This document shows, piece by piece, positions 63,519 through 64,000 of a stretch of 64,000 nt of DNA; positions within the stretch are counted from its first letter, which is position 1; every line of letters begins with the position of its first letter. The position numbers were made by a program, and so were the translations under genes. This DNA comes from Phycisphaerae bacterium (GTDB taxonomy: Bacteria; Planctomycetota; Phycisphaerae; Phycisphaerales; SM1A02): assembly GCA_002716385.1 (NCBI GenBank), contig PBAX01000014.1, positions 62,001 to 126,000 of the forward strand, in the 5' to 3' direction. Below the pieces are notes generated by a model. The model was not told the DNA's origin, did no database searches, and was given only the letters and a program-made list of their open reading frames with translations.

Positions 63519-64000
63519 TCAGAAGCGAACGGCACCCTGAAAACCGATCACCGGTGCCGGTTTGTAGTTATCCGCATAGACGTCCTGAGAGGCCGCGTTG
63601 GTCGACTTGATGCGACCATAGACCGTGGCACCTGCATAAAAGGTCAGGGAGACATCTTCCACAGGTTCCCATGAAAGATAGATCGTCAATGGAAGCGTCT
63701 CGGTTGTGCCGACGCCATTTGGAAGGGGACCCGAGTCATCCAGTCGGAATCGCTCGTAATCAAAGACCGCCGCGATGCCGGCATCCAGGTCTTCCGTCAG
63801 TTCATACACGAGTTCCGCACCCGATTGGTTCGCCCAACCTGTGGTCAGACGAGTATCGAGACTGAGACGATCAGTGATCTGCCAATCGAGAATGATGATC
63901 GGATAGATCAACGCGTCATCCTCGAGTTGGGAACGAACACCGACACCACCGCCCAGAGTCAGGTCCTTGGAGAAGGAATACGCGAATGCGCCAACGCCGC
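63519..64000 (-). CDS. Outer-membrane beta-barrel protein, C-terminal part (truncated by window edge)
   Basis: The minus-strand frame enters from the right edge without a stop and ends at 63519; 160 codons are visible. It alternates polar/hydrophobic beta strands (SLDTRLTTGWANQSGAELVYELTEDL; VSLTFYAGATVYGRI) and terminates ...GFQGAVRF with the C-terminal Phe typical of outer-membrane barrels. It may be a DUF6268-type barrel, but this is uncertain from a fragment. The terminal Phe is the usual BAM recognition signal. It lies 15 bases upstream of the moxR start on the same strand. Confidence 0.75.
   Translation of the reverse strand, partial: GVGAFAYSFSKDLTLGGGVGVRSQLEDDALIYPIIILDWQITDRLSLDTRLTTGWANQSGAELVYELTEDLDAGIAAVFDYERFRLDDSGPLPNGVGTTETLPLTIYLSWEPVEDVSLTFYAGATVYGRIKSTNAASQDVYADNYKPAPVIGFQGAVRF

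Overview
The window reads as a piece of chromosome from a planctomycete, most likely class Phycisphaerae. This is an inference from several cues. Five secreted proteins carry dockerin-type-I-like modules. Two of them also carry runs of the Cys/Asp motif DCNGNGxPDxCDIADG. There are outer-membrane and LPS genes (lpxA, an OmpH/Skp-like chaperone, a C-terminal beta-barrel fragment), a futalosine hydrolase, and a signal peptidase I with a very large insertion. Base composition is moderately GC-rich by eye and even, except for one visibly AT-richer giant secreted-protein gene at 13915-17733. No rRNA, tRNA, CRISPR array, insertion sequence, integrase or phage gene was recognised.

Layout. 1-4.9 kb: shikimate entry enzyme (partial), a TM2 protein, and a ketosynthase pair (one catalytically dead, one intact) followed by panC. 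5-8.2 kb: two dockerin-like secreted proteins and an NmrA-type oxidoreductase. 8.2-13.8 kb: aldehyde dehydrogenase, nadD, rimO and an M19 dipeptidase. 13.9-17.7 kb: a 1272-residue beta-propeller, beta-helix and dockerin protein. 18-24.9 kb: lepA, an OmpH-like protein, lipB, lpxA and a metallo-hydrolase. 25-27.9 kb: ftsK with a strongly acidic linker, then a probable stand-alone small transcript with two tiny open frames and a terminator. 27.9-37.1 kb: acyl-CoA carboxyltransferase, SDR, a TPR/metallopeptidase plus Pro/Lys-rich lipoprotein pair, ispF, and the large subunit of methylmalonyl-CoA mutase. 37.1-43 kb: DUF429 protein, arylsulfotransferase-like dockerin protein, an 814-residue dockerin protein and a lipase-like hydrolase. 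43-45 kb: hisS and futalosine hydrolase. 45.2-50.5 kb: a tightly coupled type IV pilus operon (pilM, N, O, P-like, B). 50.5-64 kb: DUF456, nitroreductase, a large secreted protein of unknown function, lepB, ricT/PSP1, HD protein, der, gmk, moxR and the end of a beta-barrel protein.

How the parts work together. Most of the window is housekeeping: cofactor and isoprenoid synthesis, translation quality control, envelope biogenesis, and DNA segregation. It is interspersed with secreted dockerin-bearing proteins that have no cohesin partner here. The carboxyltransferase and mutase suggest branched-chain or propionyl-CoA metabolism, with the partner subunits encoded elsewhere. Many neighbours overlap by an ATGA (or TTGA) stop-start, implying translational coupling.

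Three observations stand out. First, the 27.6-27.9 kb leader-like locus has a 13-residue Cys/Met/His-rich peptide behind a near full-length anti-Shine-Dalgarno match and mutually exclusive hairpins. Second, a TANNNT element recurs 6-10 bases before the start codon of about a dozen genes that lack a Shine-Dalgarno sequence, which points to widespread leaderless mRNAs. Third, there is a ketosynthase/chain-length-factor-like pair. All coordinates and motifs were read by eye from the sequence, and no database search was run.
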